NCBI GenBank assembly: GCA_947626685.1
Contig: CANQTD010000004.1
Location: forward strand, 1-64,000
Direction of reading: 5' to 3'
DNA from: an uncultured Clostridia bacterium
Lineage (GTDB): Bacteria > Bacillota > Clostridia > Christensenellales > Borkfalkiaceae
Length of the DNA stretch: 64,000 nucleotides
Shown: positions 61,198-64,000 of the stretch, piece by piece
Numbering within the stretch: the stretch's first letter is position 1
How the letters are laid out: the number at the start of each line of letters is the position of its first letter
Made by a program: the position numbers and the translations under genes
The notes under the pieces: generated by a model
The model's input: only the letters and a program-made list of their open reading frames with translations
The model's database searches: none
Told to the model about the DNA's origin: nothing

Positions 61198-61920
61198 CTC
61201 CCCTCATACCGACGACGCGAAGCGGCGCACGAGCCGTAGGCGAAGTACCGAGCGGAGCGTGGGAGTGTATCTTTAAGATTCACTCACCCCTTCGGGGTTC
61301 GGAATGAGGAACCCCCTTAGTCACTGCGTGACAGCTCCCCCAGAGGTGGAGCCGAGTAAGGCTTCCCCCCGTGGGGGGAAGCTCCCGCGGAGCGGGAGAT
61401 GAGGGGAGCTTCCAATTTGAATGCCCCTCATCCGTCACGGCTGCGCCGTGCCACCTTCCCCCCGAAGGGTGAAGGCTTCTTTGCCCCCTCCGTGGGAGGG
61501 GGGTAGGGGGGTGGGGCGAGTTTTAGAATCGTACCCACCTCAGTCCGCGATGCGGACAGCTCCTCCTCGGGAGGAGCCAAGAACTCGTCCGCTCCAAAGG
61601 TGGAGCCGAGAACCATTGCCAAGAGCGCGTGCTCGCAGCGAAAGGACGTCCTTTCGCATGAGGTATTTTCACAAAAATACCTAAAAACTTTAACGGAAAC
61701 GCTCGCCCAATCCAAAGAAGGGACGCCGAGGCGACACCCCCTCAGTCACTCCGTGACAGCTCCCCCAAAAATCACCCCACAAAAATCCTACGGCTTTTTG
61801 CGGGGACCCCGATGGGGGCGCCAAGAGGGTTGGTGCGCGGACAGCTCCTCCTCGGGAGGAGCCGAGAACTTGCGACCCCGAAGGGGGAAGGCTTGCGACT
61901 TCACAAAGGGGCGGAATAGA
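61198..61920. repeat. Repeat island between GH16 gene and final gene
   Basis: Modules: AGCGGCGCACGAGCCGTAGG (about 61220), GTATCTTTAAGATTCACTC, CAGTCACTGCGTGACAG-like (about 61318), CACGGCTGCGCCGTG (about 61437), CCCTCCGTGGGAGGG, AGTCCGCGATGCGGACAG (about 61541) and CAGTCACTCCGTGACAG (about 61743). Two extra palindromes are CGAAAGGACGTCCTTTCG (61639-61656) and AGGTATTTT-CACA-AAAATACCT (61661-61682). No gene is seen in 61181-61982. Confidence 0.75.
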
Positions 61921-61982
61921 ATCGGGATCCGATCGGCAAACTGTCGATGAATCAATAAAATCAAGGGTTTGGAGGAAAAAAG

Positions 61983-64000
61983 ATGAAAAGAAAGTTTTTA
62001 ACAACTCTCTTGACGGTCTTGCTCGCGACGCTGATGGCGTTCGGGATCGCCGCTTGTAACGACGACAGCGGCAAATCAAGCAGCAAGATCAAGCTCGATC
62101 CGACCTCCCTCACGCTCAATGAGGGCGGTTCGATGGGCACGGTCAGGGCGACGTACAGCGGCTCTACGGAAGGGGGCAAGTGGGAATGGACCATATCGGA
62201 CGATACGGTCGCCCAGATCACCCCTGCTTCCGCGCTCTGCATGGTGAGGCCGCTCAAAAAGGGCAGCGCGACGCTCACCGCGTCCTTCGGCGGGGAACAG
62301 GCCACCTGCGCGATCACCGTCGGCGATCCCCTCGTCGTGGAGACGGTCTCCATCTTCAACGGCACCGAGGACGTTTCGGGCAAGACGCTCGAACTCGCCG
62401 AGGGCGGCACGCTGTCGCTTACGGCAACGGCTTCCGAGGGCTCCGAGATCAACTGGTCGACGGATAACGAGGGCGTCGCGACGGTAGAGGACGGGCTCGT
62501 CACGGCAGTCCGCCCGGGCACCGCGGTCATCACGGCGTTCGTCACGGCTTCCATCCGCGCCACGGTCACCGTCAACGTGAAGGCTCCCGATGGCACCGTC
62601 TACTACGATCTGCAATTCGGCGACGGCGGCAACCCCGTCACGGAACCTCCCGCAGAAGGCGGCGAAGGAACTCCCATCCCCGCGGGCCAATTCTACTATT
62701 GGGCTTCGAGAACGGGCTGGGGACAGCAGGTCGATATCGAGCACGCCTATTACAGGGGCTCGGACTATAAGGACGGCACGGTGTATATCAAGTACACGAG
62801 CGATTGGGATCCCGGCTATTTCTACGGCTTCCAGCTCTATTGCTACTACCCCGGCCTCAATGTCGGCACCTTCTACAAGTTCACCTGCGACATCACCGTT
62901 GACCGGGATTGCACGTTCAATATCAACAACAATCTTGTCGACCTCACAAAGGGCGAAAACGAGGTCACCGTCTACTATCAGGTGACGAGCGACAAGAACT
63001 TCACCCTCTACACGGGGTACGACACGATGGACGGCACCAACGGTTACTTCGTCAAGGACGTCGAATTTTCCATCGGCAACATGAAGTGGACGCCCGATAC
63101 CCGCGTCCAGCTGAAAGCGCCTTCTTTCACGGTCGAAAACAACGTGATCACGATCGACGACCCCAACGAAGAGGGCGTCGGCAGCTATCTGCTCGGTTTC
63201 TATAATGAACAGGGCGCGCGCGTCGGCACCGTCGCGGTCAAGAGCGGCGAGGCGATCGACACGAGCATGATCAAGAGCGGCACCTACACGACGAAGCTCA
63301 CCGCGCAGGCTGCGAACCCGCACTTCATTGATTCTCCCGAATCGGCGGAAGGGGTAGAGGTCGAAGTCGTGAACGAGGGCATCACCTATGAGCTCAAAGG
63401 CACGGGCGCGAGCGGCGCGCTTGCCACCCCCGGTCTGTGGACGTATTACAAGTCCTCGTGGGTGGAGATCCGCGAGGCGCAATTCGCGAATGACACCGTC
63501 ACGTTCGAATTTGCCAACAACGCGGGGAATTGGGACGACACCCAGCTCTACTACAACGCTCCCGAGGCGCAGATCGGCAAGTACTACGATATCGAGCTCG
63601 AGATCACGTCGAACGCGACAGGCCACATCATTCTGAGCGGAAGCGAAGTCCTCATCGAGGAGGGTACGCACACCTACCTCATCGACGAGCACTTGCAGGA
63701 GAGGGGCGGCGCCACGATCGCATTCGTGTTCGCGCTTCCCGGGCAGGCGAACGCGCAGGAGATCCAGGCGGGCAGATTCGAGATCAAGATCAAATCCATC
63801 ACGGAGGGCAGCACCGCGCCCGTTCCCGAGGTCTCGACCAATCCCGACGACTACGATCTCGGCGAACCGATCTATCCTTCCTCCGCCATCGAGAAGAACG
63901 GCGCGGCCGAAGCGACCAACAACACCTGGGCGTATTGGTTCGTTGAGGACGCCCAGTGGGGTCTCGGCTCCGTCGTCACGATGAACGAGCACAAGTACGA
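61983..64000 (+). CDS. Big2-containing surface lipoprotein, 3' end outside window
   Basis: At least 672 residues, still open at the window end. ATG 61983 follows TTGGAGGAAAAAAG. Lipoprotein signal with GIAAC (Cys about 25), then two Big2 domains (about 35-115 and 120-200; WEWTISDDTVAQIT and INWSTDNEGVATV). Two or more beta-sandwich domains follow that look like carbohydrate-binding modules (FYYWASRTGWGQQVDIEHAYY, then a second YYKSSWVEIREAQF unit and a third NNTWAYWFVEDAQW start at the end). No catalytic domain is visible in the part present. A hydrolase may follow downstream. Confidence 0.82.
   Translation, partial: MKRKFLTTLLTVLLATLMAFGIAACNDDSGKSSSKIKLDPTSLTLNEGGSMGTVRATYSGSTEGGKWEWTISDDTVAQITPASALCMVRPLKKGSATLTASFGGEQATCAITVGDPLVVETVSIFNGTEDVSGKTLELAEGGTLSLTATASEGSEINWSTDNEGVATVEDGLVTAVRPGTAVITAFVTASIRATVTVNVKAPDGTVYYDLQFGDGGNPVTEPPAEGGEGTPIPAGQFYYWASRTGWGQQVDIEHAYYRGSDYKDGTVYIKYTSDWDPGYFYGFQLYCYYPGLNVGTFYKFTCDITVDRDCTFNINNNLVDLTKGENEVTVYYQVTSDKNFTLYTGYDTMDGTNGYFVKDVEFSIGNMKWTPDTRVQLKAPSFTVENNVITIDDPNEEGVGSYLLGFYNEQGARVGTVAVKSGEAIDTSMIKSGTYTTKLTAQAANPHFIDSPESAEGVEVEVVNEGITYELKGTGASGALATPGLWTYYKSSWVEIREAQFANDTVTFEFANNAGNWDDTQLYYNAPEAQIGKYYDIELEITSNATGHIILSGSEVLIEEGTHTYLIDEHLQERGGATIAFVFALPGQANAQEIQAGRFEIKIKSITEGSTAPVPEVSTNPDDYDLGEPIYPSSAIEKNGAAEATNNTWAYWFVEDAQWGLGSVVTMNEHKY

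Overview
The window looks like chromosomal DNA of an uncultured, probably gut-associated member of the Bacillota, class Clostridia. Supporting signs are lipobox surface proteins with Pro/Gly/Asp linkers, LplB/YtcP-type sugar ABC permeases, a SpoIVFA/SpoIVFB pair, a SipW-type signal peptidase with TasA-like substrates, and L27 with a Bacillota-style N-terminal extension. Coding DNA is GC-rich. GC-rich codon use leaves long open antisense frames that I treated as non-coding. I place it no further than 'Clostridia, Christensenellales-like', and that is an inference. I saw no rRNA, tRNA, CRISPR array, transposase or phage gene.

Layout. (1) 0.7-29.1 kb, + strand: a large glycan-utilisation locus. 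It holds a 1511-residue lipoprotein, a sugar-binding lipoprotein with two permeases, DUF4127, GH31, a Big2 lipoprotein, an exported GDPD-type phosphodiesterase, two tandem GH26-like lipoproteins, NanE, a Gfo/Idh/MocA oxidoreductase, a ROK-like kinase, NagB, NagA, a LacX-like epimerase and a GH36 alpha-galactosidase. A consensus promoter (527-555) and a cluster of CGTGAAAA boxes precede it. NanE, NagA and NagB would turn ManNAc-6-P into fructose-6-P. Glycosidases plus a phosphodiesterase suggest a phosphate-containing glycopolymer, possibly teichoic acid, as substrate (hypothesis). (2) 29.8-36.1 kb: a CtpE-like P-type ATPase (-) divergent from serS, an exonuclease-BRCT protein and an RsmF-type methyltransferase. 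(3) 36.4-41.2 kb: a 1261-residue surface protein (-) and a two-gene TauE/SafE exporter. (4) 41.9-46.1 kb: Ppx/GppA, Maf, an MreB-like protein and a cysteine desulfurase. (5) 46.1-49.4 kb (-): a BspA-like leucine-rich-repeat lipoprotein and a CE2-like esterase. (6) 49.6-55.0 kb: SpoIVFA/SpoIVFB, a small helical protein (-), rplU-rpmA and a COG2509 flavoprotein. (7) 56-59.2 kb: a SipW/TasA-like export cluster. (8) 59.6-64 kb: a GH16 lipoprotein with Big2 domains, then a Big2 lipoprotein cut by the window end.

Gene blocks are separated by repeat islands (about 1-0.35, 24.4-24.9, 29.2-29.85, 36.1-36.35, 41.25-41.75, 51.2-52.2, 55.05-55.85, 59.1-59.5 and 61.2-61.9 kb). The islands are mosaics of short hairpin modules whose stems differ between copies but stay complementary. 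One element has four copies, three of which begin 1-4 nt after a stop codon. This repeat system, plus a strongly over-represented word GGACATGGTA used in several reading frames, are the most unusual things here.
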